Of a stretch of DNA of 64,000 nt, positions 53,705 to 63,169 are shown in pieces. A program made the translations under genes and the position numbers. Positions within the stretch are counted from its first letter, which is position 1; every line of letters starts with the position of its first letter. The DNA comes from Pedobacter mucosus (GTDB lineage Bacteria; Bacteroidota; Bacteroidia; Sphingobacteriales; Sphingobacteriaceae). The stretch spans positions 1,922,001-1,986,000 of the forward strand of contig NZ_CP087585.1 in the NCBI RefSeq assembly GCF_022200785.1, given 5' to 3'. The notes below the pieces were generated by a model. The model ran no database searches. It saw nothing but the letters and a program-made list of their open reading frames with translations, and was not told where the DNA came from.

Positions 53705-55291
53705 ATGAATAGATTACACAGCACTAATTTGAACGTTCATGACAACTGGGATATTATTATTATCGGTGGAGGAGCAACAGGATTAGGAACGGCGCTTGAT
53801 TCTGCAACACGAGGATTAAAAACACTTTTGGTTGAACAATCTGATTTCGCGAAAGGCACTTCAAGTCGTAGTACAAAACTTGTTCATGGCGGCGTTAGGT
53901 ATCTTGCACAAGGCAATATTAACTTGGTAAAACATGCATTGAAAGAACGAGGATTATTGCAGCAAAATGCAAAACATCTTGTAAAAAAACAAGAATTTAT
54001 TATTCCGTGCTACGATTGGTTTTCAGTTTTGAAATATTTAACCGGACTCATGCTTTATGATCTGCTAGCGAGTAAATATAGTTTTGGTAAATCGAAATAT
54101 CTTTCAAAAGCTGAAACGCTTATCAAGATTCCTGGCCTAAAACAAAAAGGGTTAAAAGGAAGCATTAAATACTACGATGGCAAATTTGATGATGCTCGCC
54201 TTGCCGTCAATATTGCGCAAACTGCTATAGAAAACGGTGCAACGCTTATTAATTATACTAAAGTAAATGGATTATTAAAGCATGATGATGGAAGCATTAT
54301 TGGGATAAAAACCGAAGATGCCATAACTGGAACAAAAACTAGCTACCATGGAAGGATAATCATCAATGCTACCGGAGTTTTTGTAGATGATATTATTAAA
54401 ATGGTTCATTCGGATATTAAGAAAATGGTACGCCCAAGTCAAGGCGTACATGTGGTTCTAGACCGAAGTTTTTTAAATACCGAATCTGCATTAATGATTC
54501 CAAAAACTTCAGATGGACGGGTTTTATTTGCTGTTCCCTGGCATAAACATTTATTAGTTGGTACCACCGATACACCATTGAATGAGCATAGTTTAGAGCC
54601 TAGAGCCTTAAAAGAGGAAGTGGATTTCATATTGGATACGGCATCTAAATATTTAAACAAACAGCCTTTAGAAAAGGATATTTTAAGTGTGTTTTGTGGT
54701 CTACGCCCGTTAGCTGCCCCTACAGATAATAATAAAAGTAGTACAAAAGAGATTAGTCGAGATCATAAATTAGTTGTTTCCACAAAAGGATTGCTAACCA
54801 TAACCGGTGGAAAGTGGACTACTTATCGCCAAATGGCGGAAGAAACAGTAGATTTAGCCATCAAACATGCAAATTTAAATGCAAAGCCTTGCTCAACAAA
54901 AACTTTAAGTATTCATGGTTCTGCATCATTTAATGATGATCATTATTTAAATATTTATGGTTCTGATCGACCGAAAATTGAAGCGCTTATAAATGAAGAT
55001 CCAACCTATAAAAATAAGCTGCACCCAGAGTTTCCTCATATTGGAGCTGAGGTAGTTTGGGTAATAAGAAATGAAATGGCCGAAACTATTGAAGATATTT
55101 TAAGTAGACGACTTCGAATTTTGTTTATTGATGCGCATGCAGCAAAAGCAATGAGTGTAAGAGTTGCAGCGCTTTTAGCAAAAGAGTTAAATGCAGACAA
55201 AAGTTGGGAATTAAAACAAATTGAAATTTTTAACGAATTGGCAGACGGTTATTTATATAATCAAAGCTTAATAGAAAGTAATAATCACTAA
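53705..55291 (+). CDS. glpD: Aerobic glycerol-3-phosphate dehydrogenase
   Basis: A 528-residue FAD-dependent enzyme oxidising glycerol 3-phosphate to dihydroxyacetone phosphate and passing electrons to quinone. The FAD motif [16 protein letters not shown] is at about 17-32, the [10 protein letters not shown] segment at about 58, and the [11 protein letters not shown] motif near 370, followed by the C-terminal cap domain. It is the first gene of the glycerol operon, with glpK 14 bp downstream. It is peripheral on the inner membrane face. Confidence 0.96.
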   Translation: MNRLHSTNLNVHDNWDIIIIGGGATGLGTALDSATRGLKTLLVEQSDFAKGTSSRSTKLVHGGVRYLAQGNINLVKHALKERGLLQQNAKHLVKKQEFIIPCYDWFSVLKYLTGLMLYDLLASKYSFGKSKYLSKAETLIKIPGLKQKGLKGSIKYYDGKFDDARLAVNIAQTAIENGATLINYTKVNGLLKHDDGSIIGIKTEDAITGTKTSYHGRIIINATGVFVDDIIKMVHSDIKKMVRPSQGVHVVLDRSFLNTESALMIPKTSDGRVLFAVPWHKHLLVGTTDTPLNEHSLEPRALKEEVDFILDTASKYLNKQPLEKDILSVFCGLRPLAAPTDNNKSSTKEISRDHKLVVSTKGLLTITGGKWTTYRQMAEETVDLAIKHANLNAKPCSTKTLSIHGSASFNDDHYLNIYGSDRPKIEALINEDPTYKNKLHPEFPHIGAEVVWVIRNEMAETIEDILSRRLRILFIDAHAAKAMSVRVAALLAKELNADKSWELKQIEIFNELADGYLYNQSLIESNNH

Positions 55292-55305
55292 CCAAATTTT
55301 TTATT

Positions 55306-56796
55306 ATGAGCAAATATATAATGTCTCTTGATCAAGGCACAACGAGTTCTAGGGCTATCATTTTTGATAAGAATGGCGAAATTGTCGCGATAGCACAAAG
55401 AGAATTTACACAAATTTACCCTCAAGCAGGTTGGGTAGAACATAATCCATTAGAAATCTGGTCAACGCAAATAGCAGTAGCAGCTGAAGTTATTGTTAAA
55501 GCTGGTTTGGCTGCACGAGATATTGATTCAATCGGCATTACCAATCAACGTGAAACTGCCGTTGTTTGGGATCGTGAAACGGGCCTACCTATTTACAATG
55601 CTATTGTTTGGCAAGATAGAAGGACTTCAAATTATTGCGATGATATAAAAAAGCAAGGTTTAGCTACTAAAATTCAGGAGAAAACAGGTTTAATAATCGA
55701 TTCATATTTCTCAGCTACAAAAGTAAAATGGATTTTAGATCATGTTGATGGTGCAAGGGAAAAAGCAGAAGCTGGTAAACTTATTTTTGGAACAATAGAT
55801 TCTTGGTTAATCTGGAAATTAACCGGCGGCAAAAATCACATAACAGATGTTACAAACGCCTCAAGAACTATGGTTTATAATATTCACACTTTAGAATGGG
55901 ACAATGAATTGCTAGCACTTTTTGATATACCTAAACAGATGCTTCCAGAAGTAAAATCATCTAGCGAAATATATGGTGAAACAGCTGGAAATATTCTAGC
56001 TGCAAAAATACCAATTGCTGGGATAGCTGGCGATCAACAATCTGCCCTTTTTGGACAAATGTGTACAGAAATTGGGATGGTTAAAAATACTTACGGAACC
56101 GGATGTTTTATGCTGATGAACATTGGAAAGGAACCAAAACTATCATCTAATAACCTGCTTACCACAATCGCATGGAAAATTAATGGCGAAGTTCAGTATG
56201 CTTTAGAAGGAAGTATTTTTATTGGTGGAGCTGTTGTACAATGGCTTAGGGATGAAATGGGATTCATATCAAAATCTGCAGATGTAGAAACCTTAGCCAA
56301 AAAAGTGAAGGATACCGATGGCGTCTATGTGGTTCCGGCTTTTGCAGGTTTAGGCGCTCCACATTGGGATCAACATGCCCGAGGAACCATTACAGGGCTT
56401 ACCCGTGGAACAAACAAATCGCATATCGCAAGAGCAGCTTTAGAAAGTATTGCTTTCCAAACGATGGATGTTCTTAAAGCTATGGAGGCCGATGCTGGAA
56501 TAAAAATAGCGGAGTTAAGAGTTGATGGAGGCGTTACAGCAAACAACTTATTGATGCAGTTTCAAGCAGATTTATTAAATAGTAAAGTTATTCGTCCTGA
56601 AATTACAGAGGTTTCTGCACTTGGAGCAGCATACCTTGCAGGTTTAGCAACTGGATTTTGGCAAAACATTGATGAAATACGATCGCAATGGAAAATTAAC
56701 AAAACCTTTACTGCTGAAAGTGGCATAGACAATGCAGAACGAGTAAAAGGTTGGAATAGAGCCGTTAAAGCTGCAAGAGTTTCAGCAGAAATTTAG
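55306..56796 (+). CDS. glpK: Glycerol kinase
   Basis: A 496-residue FGGY kinase forming glycerol 3-phosphate. The start [16 protein letters not shown], the glycerol-binding [12 protein letters not shown] and [10 protein letters not shown], and the C-terminal [19 protein letters not shown] are diagnostic. The length is typical. It sits between glpD and glpF, completing the uptake and phosphorylation route. Confidence 0.98.
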   Translation: MSKYIMSLDQGTTSSRAIIFDKNGEIVAIAQREFTQIYPQAGWVEHNPLEIWSTQIAVAAEVIVKAGLAARDIDSIGITNQRETAVVWDRETGLPIYNAIVWQDRRTSNYCDDIKKQGLATKIQEKTGLIIDSYFSATKVKWILDHVDGAREKAEAGKLIFGTIDSWLIWKLTGGKNHITDVTNASRTMVYNIHTLEWDNELLALFDIPKQMLPEVKSSSEIYGETAGNILAAKIPIAGIAGDQQSALFGQMCTEIGMVKNTYGTGCFMLMNIGKEPKLSSNNLLTTIAWKINGEVQYALEGSIFIGGAVVQWLRDEMGFISKSADVETLAKKVKDTDGVYVVPAFAGLGAPHWDQHARGTITGLTRGTNKSHIARAALESIAFQTMDVLKAMEADAGIKIAELRVDGGVTANNLLMQFQADLLNSKVIRPEITEVSALGAAYLAGLATGFWQNIDEIRSQWKINKTFTAESGIDNAERVKGWNRAVKAARVSAEI

Positions 56797-56843
56797 AACA
56801 ATTACCGCTAAATAAAAATTAAAATTTTAACCAAATATTAATC

Positions 56844-57581
56844 ATGACTGAGTTTGTTGCAGAATTTATAGGTACAGCATTAGTAATTCTTTTAGGAAAT
56901 GGAGTTGTTGCAAATGTAGTTTTAAAAGGGACAAAGGGAAATGACAGTGGTTGGATGGTGATCACAACAGCTTGGGCACTTGCAGTTTTTGTAGGCGTGG
57001 TAATTGCAGCTCCGTATAGTGGAGCACACCTTAACCCAGCCGTTACAATTGCTTTGGCAATTGCTCAAAAATTTGAATGGATAAAAGTGCCATATTACAT
57101 TTTAGCCCAACTTTGTGGCGCAATGGTTGGATCTTTTTTAGTATGGATAATTTATAAAGATCATTTTGATGCTACAGACGATAAAGGGCTTAAGGCTGCC
57201 CCATTTGCTACTTCTCCCGCAATCAGAAATTTAAAATCGAATTTATTATCAGAGATTATTGGCACTTTCGTTCTTATTTTTGTAATATTTTATTTTACAA
57301 ATGCAGAAATGGGCATTGAAAAAACGCCTGTTGGTTTAGGATCTCTGGGCGCAATACCTGTAGCATTTTTAGTATGGGTAATCGGACTTGGGTTAGGTGG
57401 AACAACTGGTTATGCTATAAATCCTGTTAGGGATTTAGGGCCAAGAATTATACACGCAATAATCCCAATGAAAGGAAAAGGAACCAGCGATTGGTCGTAC
57501 GCATGGGTACCAATTATAGGGCCGATTGTAGGTGCAACTTTAGCAGCCTTATTCTATTTAGCACTAAATTTCAAATATTAA
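56844..57581 (+). CDS. glpF: Glycerol uptake facilitator (aquaglyceroporin)
   Basis: A 245-residue MIP-family channel with six membrane helices. The first pore motif is N64-P-A66 (GAHLNPAVT). The second reads N193-P-V195-R196-D197 instead of NPA, keeping the filter Arg and the Asp that marks glycerol-conducting members. It lies 47 bp after glpK and passes glycerol across the inner membrane for GlpK. NPV at the second loop is an uncommon substitution that would narrow the pore slightly (inference). Confidence 0.94.
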   Translation: MTEFVAEFIGTALVILLGNGVVANVVLKGTKGNDSGWMVITTAWALAVFVGVVIAAPYSGAHLNPAVTIALAIAQKFEWIKVPYYILAQLCGAMVGSFLVWIIYKDHFDATDDKGLKAAPFATSPAIRNLKSNLLSEIIGTFVLIFVIFYFTNAEMGIEKTPVGLGSLGAIPVAFLVWVIGLGLGGTTGYAINPVRDLGPRIIHAIIPMKGKGTSDWSYAWVPIIGPIVGATLAALFYLALNFKY

Positions 57582-57635
57582 GCAATTTCGTTTCCTCAAA
57601 TAAACCTGTTAAATGGTTAATCAAATCTATATTAT

Positions 57636-57643
57636 TATATTTG
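57636..57643 (+). promoter_or_regulatory. Probable promoter element of the exonuclease-DUF294 operon
   Basis: TATATTTG matches TAnnTTTG, about 46 bp ahead of the TTG start at 57689 and after the glpF stop. No convincing -33 box. Confidence 0.5.
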
Positions 57644-57688
57644 GGATATCTAGCTATAAGATTTATAGCCTAACCTAAATACATTAAA

Positions 57689-58342
57689 TTGCAAAAATTT
57701 TTCCTTGTTATTGATACAGAAACGTCCGGCCTACCAAAAAGTTGGACAGCGCCTTATTCAAAGGAAAACAATTGGCCGCACATTCTTCAAATCGCCTGGA
57801 TTATTTATAACGAATTAGGTATTGAAGTGAAAAGAGAGAATCACTATTTTAGAAATAATGATATCGTAATCGACAAGAATTCTTTTAAAATTCATGGAAT
57901 CACTAAAGAATATTTAAAAAGTCATGGGGTAGAGAAAGATAAGATTATGATGATCCTTAACTCGGATCTTATAAAATATCAACCAATTATTGTCGGTCAT
58001 TTTATCGAATTGGATTATCATATGTTAAATGTTGAGTTTTACAGGATTGGAAAAAACGATATTTTAAAAAATTATCAGTTCTTCTGTACAATGAAGGCTA
58101 GCGCACCATATGTTTATAATCCTACTGTTAGTCAATTAAAACTTAATCAATTCTACGCCGAATTATTTAGTGAAGAACCAGCAAATCTTCATAATGCATT
58201 GTCTGACGCCATAAATACTGCAAAAATATTTTTTCATTTATTAGCTAAAAATGAGCTTTTGGATGAGTATTTTTATCATGTACGAAGCATTAAAAATTTG
58301 AAAAGCCAATCACTATTCAAAACATTTTTCCGCTTATTCTAA
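57689..58342 (+). CDS. DnaQ-like 3'-5' exonuclease
   Basis: A 217-residue DEDDh-type exonuclease. ExoI is VIDTETSGLPKSW, ExoII is VGHFIELDYHML, and ExoIII is LHNALSDAINTA with the catalytic His and Asp. The start is TTG at 57689; an in-frame stop lies six codons upstream and no ATG is available before ExoI. It is followed after 9 bp by a cNMP/CBS/DUF294 protein. That pairing recurs in other bacteria (from general knowledge), suggesting nucleotide-related signalling rather than replication proofreading. Confidence 0.88.
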   Translation: MQKFFLVIDTETSGLPKSWTAPYSKENNWPHILQIAWIIYNELGIEVKRENHYFRNNDIVIDKNSFKIHGITKEYLKSHGVEKDKIMMILNSDLIKYQPIIVGHFIELDYHMLNVEFYRIGKNDILKNYQFFCTMKASAPYVYNPTVSQLKLNQFYAELFSEEPANLHNALSDAINTAKIFFHLLAKNELLDEYFYHVRSIKNLKSQSLFKTFFRLF

Positions 58343-58351
58343 TGATTTTTT

Positions 58352-60259
58352 ATGGATGACAAGTTAATTTTCCTGAAAAAATATGCTCCTTTTAAAAATC
58401 TACCAGAGGATATTCTGTTTAGAACTGCTAATTTATTAGAAACCATTAAATATGTTAAGGATGAATTAATTTATGAGCAAGGAAGCAAAAAGTTAAAAGG
58501 AATAGAAATAATTGTTAGCGGCGTTTTCGAAACTTACTTTTTAGACAGTGGTAAGAACAAAAGAAAAGATGAGCTTTACGAAACCGGTTCTACCTATGGA
58601 GGAATTTCAATTCTATTTAATAAGAAAAAATCGTTAAAAAATGTTTTCGTAAAAAAAGGAACGGTTACTTATTTTCTTCCCAGAAAAGAGTTTAAAAGGC
58701 TTGCTACAGAACATGAAGAAGTCTTCAATTACTTCGCTAATGACTTTGGGAAAAGAATGCTCGATGATGACTACGCTCACTTTTATAGAAATGCCATAGA
58801 TCCTGAAGACAATTACCTAGCCTTAGATCAACTATATTCGGTTAAAATAAAGGATATTAGTTATAAAAAAATTTCAAGTTCTTCACCCGAAACTCCAATT
58901 TTTGAAGTTGCCAATAAAATGGCTAAAGATAAAACAAGCTGTCTGTTTATAAAAGATGAACATAACGTTTTTTTAGGCTTCGTAACGGATATCACTTTAA
59001 GGGATCGAGTTATTGCAAAACAATTTAATCCACAGCTTCCTGTTAGCGAAATAATGGATGTTGAGATTATTACAATTTCGACGAATGCTTATGTATACGA
59101 AGCAATTTTATTAATGTTTAGTAGTAAAGCTCGTTATCTTTTAGTAGAAAAAGATGGAGAATATGTTGGTTTCTTAAGTAGAAATAGACTTTTAAGTGAG
59201 CAGGCTCAGTCTCCTTTAATTTTCATTCAATCGGTAAAGTCGGCAATTGATACGGCAGAATTGAAAACAAAATGGGAAAAAGTTCCAAGTATTGTAGCGC
59301 AATTATTAAGTAGAGGAGTTCATGCGGAGATTGTAAATGAAGTAATAACCACCATTGCAGATACCATTTCTTCGAAAATTATTTCAGAGGTTATTGCGAA
59401 ATTAGGCCCGCCGCCTGCCAAATTTGTTTTTATGGTGTTAGGTAGTGAAGGAAGAAAAGAACTGAGTTTAAAAACAGATCAAGATAATGCGATTATCCAT
59501 GAGGATACTTCCGTAGAAAAACGGGCTATGGTTAGGGCATATTTTTTGGACTTTGCAACGCAGGTTTCGGATAAACTAAACTACGTAGGTTTCGTTTATT
59601 GCGATGGAGATTATATGGCATCTAACCCAAATTGGACACATTCCTTATCGCATTGGAAATACAATTATGCAAATTGGATTGAAGAATCACTCCCTGAGGC
59701 AGCCGTCAAATTTGCAGCATTTTTCGATTGCAGGGCAATTTATGGCGACATATCAATAATGGATGATCTTCGGAATTTTGTGGATGAAGAGCTTCAAAAA
59801 CCGATTGAAAAATTTTATGCCTACTTAACGAAAAACGCATTACTTTACGAGCCACCACTCACCTATTTCAAAAATATTAGAACTCAAAAAATAGACAGTA
59901 AGGAAGTATTTGATATTAAAACGGCAATGACGCCAATTGTCGATCTTGTTCGGGTTTACGCCTTACAAAACCGAATATTTCAAAAGGAAAACACTGGCGA
60001 AAGACTTAAAGCACTTAAAGCGCTAAATATTTTTAGTGAAATGCAGTTTAATGAACTGATGCAATCTTATTATTATTTAATGGGCTTAAGGTTAAAAAAT
60101 CAAGCTCAGCAAATTTTGAAGGATAACAAAGAGCCAAATAATCTAATTGAAATAAACTCTTTATCAAAAATTGAGAAGGTTACGCTTATCGAAATTTTTA
60201 AAACCATTCAAAATTTTCAAAGTGGAATTAGGATGAAGTTTACCAATAGCTTAGGGTAA
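58352..60259 (+). CDS. Cyclic-nucleotide-binding, CBS and DUF294 nucleotidyltransferase-like protein
   Basis: A 635-residue multidomain signalling protein. The order is: cNMP-binding domain (about 15-130, YEQGSKKLKGIEIIVSG), a CBS pair (about 165-295, SCLFIKDEHNVFLGFVTD), the DUF294 nucleotidyltransferase-like domain (G364-S365 with D376 and D378 in KTDQDNAI) and the DUF294_C helical domain (about 490-620). The GS and DxD residues of an active nucleotidyltransferase are present. It resembles GlnD-like or kinase-regulating proteins. It is cotranscribed with the exonuclease (9 bp). Confidence 0.93.
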   Translation: MDDKLIFLKKYAPFKNLPEDILFRTANLLETIKYVKDELIYEQGSKKLKGIEIIVSGVFETYFLDSGKNKRKDELYETGSTYGGISILFNKKKSLKNVFVKKGTVTYFLPRKEFKRLATEHEEVFNYFANDFGKRMLDDDYAHFYRNAIDPEDNYLALDQLYSVKIKDISYKKISSSSPETPIFEVANKMAKDKTSCLFIKDEHNVFLGFVTDITLRDRVIAKQFNPQLPVSEIMDVEIITISTNAYVYEAILLMFSSKARYLLVEKDGEYVGFLSRNRLLSEQAQSPLIFIQSVKSAIDTAELKTKWEKVPSIVAQLLSRGVHAEIVNEVITTIADTISSKIISEVIAKLGPPPAKFVFMVLGSEGRKELSLKTDQDNAIIHEDTSVEKRAMVRAYFLDFATQVSDKLNYVGFVYCDGDYMASNPNWTHSLSHWKYNYANWIEESLPEAAVKFAAFFDCRAIYGDISIMDDLRNFVDEELQKPIEKFYAYLTKNALLYEPPLTYFKNIRTQKIDSKEVFDIKTAMTPIVDLVRVYALQNRIFQKENTGERLKALKALNIFSEMQFNELMQSYYYLMGLRLKNQAQQILKDNKEPNNLIEINSLSKIEKVTLIEIFKTIQNFQSGIRMKFTNSLG

Positions 60260-60270
60260 ACACCTTTTAA

Positions 60271-60317
60271 AACCATATAAGAACTTAATTCGTTTCAATC
60301 TTCATTCTTATATGGTT
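60271..60317. terminator. Convergent hairpin between the DUF294 gene and trpA
   Basis: A 13-bp perfect stem (60271-60283 with 60305-60317) and a 21-nt loop. It is just beyond the trpA stop on the minus strand. The T tail is weak on both sides, so efficiency is uncertain. Confidence 0.6.
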
Positions 60318-60326
60318 GTTTAATAA

Positions 60327-61094
60327 CTAATTTTTAAACGTTTTCATAAAATCACTTACGCTCTCGTCTAAATTTCCATTTGCAATAGCTTTAACAAATG
60401 CAGTACCGATTATTGCTCCATTTGCGTATTGGCAAGCTTTATCAAAAGTAATTTTATCACTTATACCAAAGCCGATCATCGTAGGATTTTTTAAATTCAT
60501 TGCAGCAACCCTACTAAAATAAGTTTCGGTTATGTTACCTACTTCTAAATTCTTACCTGTTGTAGCTGATGATGATAGAAGATAAATAAAGCCATTACTT
60601 AAACCATCAATTTTATGAATACGTTCATCAGCTGTTTGAGGCGTTATCAAAAATATGTTGCTGATGTTATGTTTCTCAAAGCATTCCTTATGAAATTCTT
60701 CATATTCGACCATTGGCAAATCAGGAACGATACAACCATCAATTCCCACTTCCTCACAAGCTTTACAGAAATTTTCTACACCAAACTGCAAAACAGGATT
60801 TACATAACCCATTAATAAAACAGGAATATTAACATTTTTACGCAGGTCTTTCAGCTGTTCGAATAAAATTTTAAGCGTCATCCCTTGATCTAAAGATTGT
60901 TTACTACTTGCTTGAATAACCGGCCCATCAGCTACGGGATCTGAATATGGAAAACCAATTTCGAGCATATCTGCGCCTGATCTTTGTAGCGCTTCTGCTA
61001 TTTCTATGGTATCGCCAATATTTGGATAACCAGCCGTGTAATAAATCGATAATATGTTTTTCTTCTTTTCGAAGAGTTGTTTGATTCTGTTCAT
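60327..61094 (-). CDS. trpA: Tryptophan synthase alpha chain
   Basis: A 255-residue enzyme releasing indole from indole-3-glycerol phosphate. I chose the ATG at 61094 (MNRIKQLFEKKKN) because the 36 residues upstream in the frame are hydrophobic and foreign to the family. The catalytic residues correspond to E45 (DMLEIGFPYSDP) and D56 (VADGPVIQ). The phosphate-binding loops FLITPQTADER and GFGISD are present. It is the last gene of the trp operon here, 177 bp after trpB. Confidence 0.96.
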   Translation of the reverse strand: MNRIKQLFEKKKNILSIYYTAGYPNIGDTIEIAEALQRSGADMLEIGFPYSDPVADGPVIQASSKQSLDQGMTLKILFEQLKDLRKNVNIPVLLMGYVNPVLQFGVENFCKACEEVGIDGCIVPDLPMVEYEEFHKECFEKHNISNIFLITPQTADERIHKIDGLSNGFIYLLSSSATTGKNLEVGNITETYFSRVAAMNLKNPTMIGFGISDKITFDKACQYANGAIIGTAFVKAIANGNLDESVSDFMKTFKN

Positions 61095-61271
61095 AGTATT
61101 AAATGACACTGGTAAAAGAGAGTTTGTTGGGAATAGTAGAATGGAAATGGTAAATAAGTAATAGAAAATAGACTGAATGCAAATTATAGTTAAACCCATC
61201 AATTTCTTTCGAAATAATTACATTATAACGCTTTGACCAATTATCTGTTCTCTATTTCTTATTCCCTAATC

Positions 61272-62453
61272 TTATAAATTAAAATATTTAATGTAAGTAT
61301 CTAAATCTTTATCGCCACGGCCTGATAAACAAACAACAACATTTTCGCCAGCTTTAAATTCCATTTTCTCGAGATAAGCCAATGCATGTGCGCTTTCAAT
61401 AGCAGGTATAATTCCTTCTAATTGAGTAAGTAATAAACCAGCATCTAGACTTTCTTCATCAGTTATTGAAACATATTTACCACGACCAGATTTGAATAAA
61501 TGTGCATGTTGCGGGCCAATACCTGGGTAATCCAATCCAGCTGAAACGGAATGTGGTTCTACTACTTGACCATCTTCGGTTTGCATTAAAATACTTCGGC
61601 TACCATGTAAAACGCCCTCTTTGCCAAGGTAAGTTGTTGCTGCAGAAAAGCCACTACTTACACCTCTTCCAGCTGCTTCTACCGCAAATAACTTTACGTT
61701 TTCATCATCCATAAAATGGTAAAACATTCCCATGGCATTACTTCCGCCACCTACACAGGCTAAAACATAATCAGGCTGATCATTGCCAGTTTGCTCAATT
61801 AACTGTCTTTTAGTCTCTTCAGAAATTATAGACTGGAAAATTGCTACCATATCAGGATAAGGATGCGGACCAACTACCGAACCAATGATATAATGTGTAT
61901 CAACCGGATTATTAATCCAATCTCGCATCGCTTCGTTCGTTGCATCTTTTAAGGTTTTGCTACCAGAACTTGCAGGAACAACCTTTGCGCCTAACATTTT
62001 CATGCGGGAAACATTAGGAGCCTGGCGCTCAATATCAACTTCACCCATATAAATTACGCACTCCAAATTGCGTAAAGCACAAACTGTAGCTGTTGCAACA
62101 CCATGCTGACCAGCACCAGTTTCGGCTATAATGCGCTTTTTACCCAGTTTTTCTGCAAGCAAAATTTGTCCGATAGTGTTATTTATTTTATGAGCTCCTG
62201 TATGATTTAAATCTTCTCTTTTTAAGAAAATATTTGCACCGTACCTTGCTGACAATCTCTTCGCAAGATATAATGGCGAAGGACGGCCAACATAATCTTT
62301 CATTAATTGATGAAATTCCTTTTGAAAATCGACATCATCAATAATCTTTAAATAATTTTGACGCAATTCTTCAACGTTTGGATAAAGCATCTCTGGAATG
62401 TATGCTCCACCAAAATCTCCATAATATCCTTTTTCGTTTACTTTATATTTCAT
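61272..62453 (-). CDS. trpB: Tryptophan synthase beta chain
   Basis: A 393-residue PLP enzyme joining indole and serine. The PLP lysine is K89 (HTGAHKINN), the GAGQHG substrate loop follows at about 115, and the phosphate-binding glycine loop is VGGGSNAMG. The length matches TrpB1, the true partner of TrpA. It is separated from trpF by 77 bp that hold a REP-like element. Confidence 0.98.
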   Translation of the reverse strand: MKYKVNEKGYYGDFGGAYIPEMLYPNVEELRQNYLKIIDDVDFQKEFHQLMKDYVGRPSPLYLAKRLSARYGANIFLKREDLNHTGAHKINNTIGQILLAEKLGKKRIIAETGAGQHGVATATVCALRNLECVIYMGEVDIERQAPNVSRMKMLGAKVVPASSGSKTLKDATNEAMRDWINNPVDTHYIIGSVVGPHPYPDMVAIFQSIISEETKRQLIEQTGNDQPDYVLACVGGGSNAMGMFYHFMDDENVKLFAVEAAGRGVSSGFSAATTYLGKEGVLHGSRSILMQTEDGQVVEPHSVSAGLDYPGIGPQHAHLFKSGRGKYVSITDEESLDAGLLLTQLEGIIPAIESAHALAYLEKMEFKAGENVVVCLSGRGDKDLDTYIKYFNL

Positions 62454-62472
62454 AATATTCTATCTACTGGTC

Positions 62473-62530
62473 TGTCACACTAAGCTTGTCGAAATGCTTT
62501 ATAAATTACTTCGAATAGCTCATGATGACA
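62473..62530. repeat. REP-like imperfect palindrome, copy 2
   Basis: A 58-bp element bounded by TGTCA and TGACA, with inner arms AGCT ... TCGAA and TTCGA ... AGCT. It begins CTGTCACACTAAG, nearly identical to the start of the element at 25122. It fills most of the trpF-trpB gap. Confidence 0.6.
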
Positions 62531-63169
62531 TTATAATGTATTCATTTCTTTGACAAATTCTTTAATCTGATCAACATCTTTAACACCTGGTTCAATTTCG
62601 AATCGGCTATTAATATCTAAGGCATATAATCGAAAATCATCAATCTGCAATATTTTCTTCGCATGCTTTAAATCAATTCCTCCACTTAAAAAATAAGGTT
62701 TATCAAACGTATATTTTTCTAAAATCTTCCAATCAAACACTTTCCCAGAGCCACCATGAGCATTCGTTTTTGTATCAAATAAAAAGTAATCAACAACACT
62801 ATAATAACTATTTAGCGTAGAAAAATCAAAATCTTCATCAACACCAAAAGCTTTAATCACTTCTAGATTAATAAATGTTGATTTTATATCCTTGCAATAT
62901 TCAGGTGATTCATTTCCATGTAACTGAACAGCTTTTAAGTGATATAGATTTACTTTTTTTTTAACCGCTTCCAAATCCTCATTAACAAAAACACCAACAG
63001 TTTTAATTTCGGAAGGAATATATTTAATCAATTCTGCAGAAACTTCGCTAATATATCTTGGGGATTTATCGTAGAAAATAAAACCTAAATAATCGGGTTT
63101 TAACGCAGCAATTGCAGCAATATTAGCCGCGAATTTCATTCCACAAACTTTAAGTTTTAGTTTTTTCAT
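62531..63169 (-). CDS. trpF: Phosphoribosylanthranilate isomerase
   Basis: A 212-residue TIM-barrel enzyme of tryptophan synthesis. The catalytic Cys is in LKVCGMKF, the general-acid Asp is in LFDTKTNAHGGSGK, and the phosphate-binding end reads FLSGGIDLKHA and LDINSRFEIEPGVKD. The start ATG overlaps the trpD stop by one base (TAATG). trpC, often found between trpD and trpF, is absent here. Confidence 0.96.
   Translation of the reverse strand: MKKLKLKVCGMKFAANIAAIAALKPDYLGFIFYDKSPRYISEVSAELIKYIPSEIKTVGVFVNEDLEAVKKKVNLYHLKAVQLHGNESPEYCKDIKSTFINLEVIKAFGVDEDFDFSTLNSYYSVVDYFLFDTKTNAHGGSGKVFDWKILEKYTFDKPYFLSGGIDLKHAKKILQIDDFRLYALDINSRFEIEPGVKDVDQIKEFVKEMNTL

Noticed and set aside
61095..61202. 36-residue N-terminal extension of TrpA
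   Set aside because: It is hydrophobic, A+T-rich intergenic translation; the canonical TrpA N-terminus begins at 61094.
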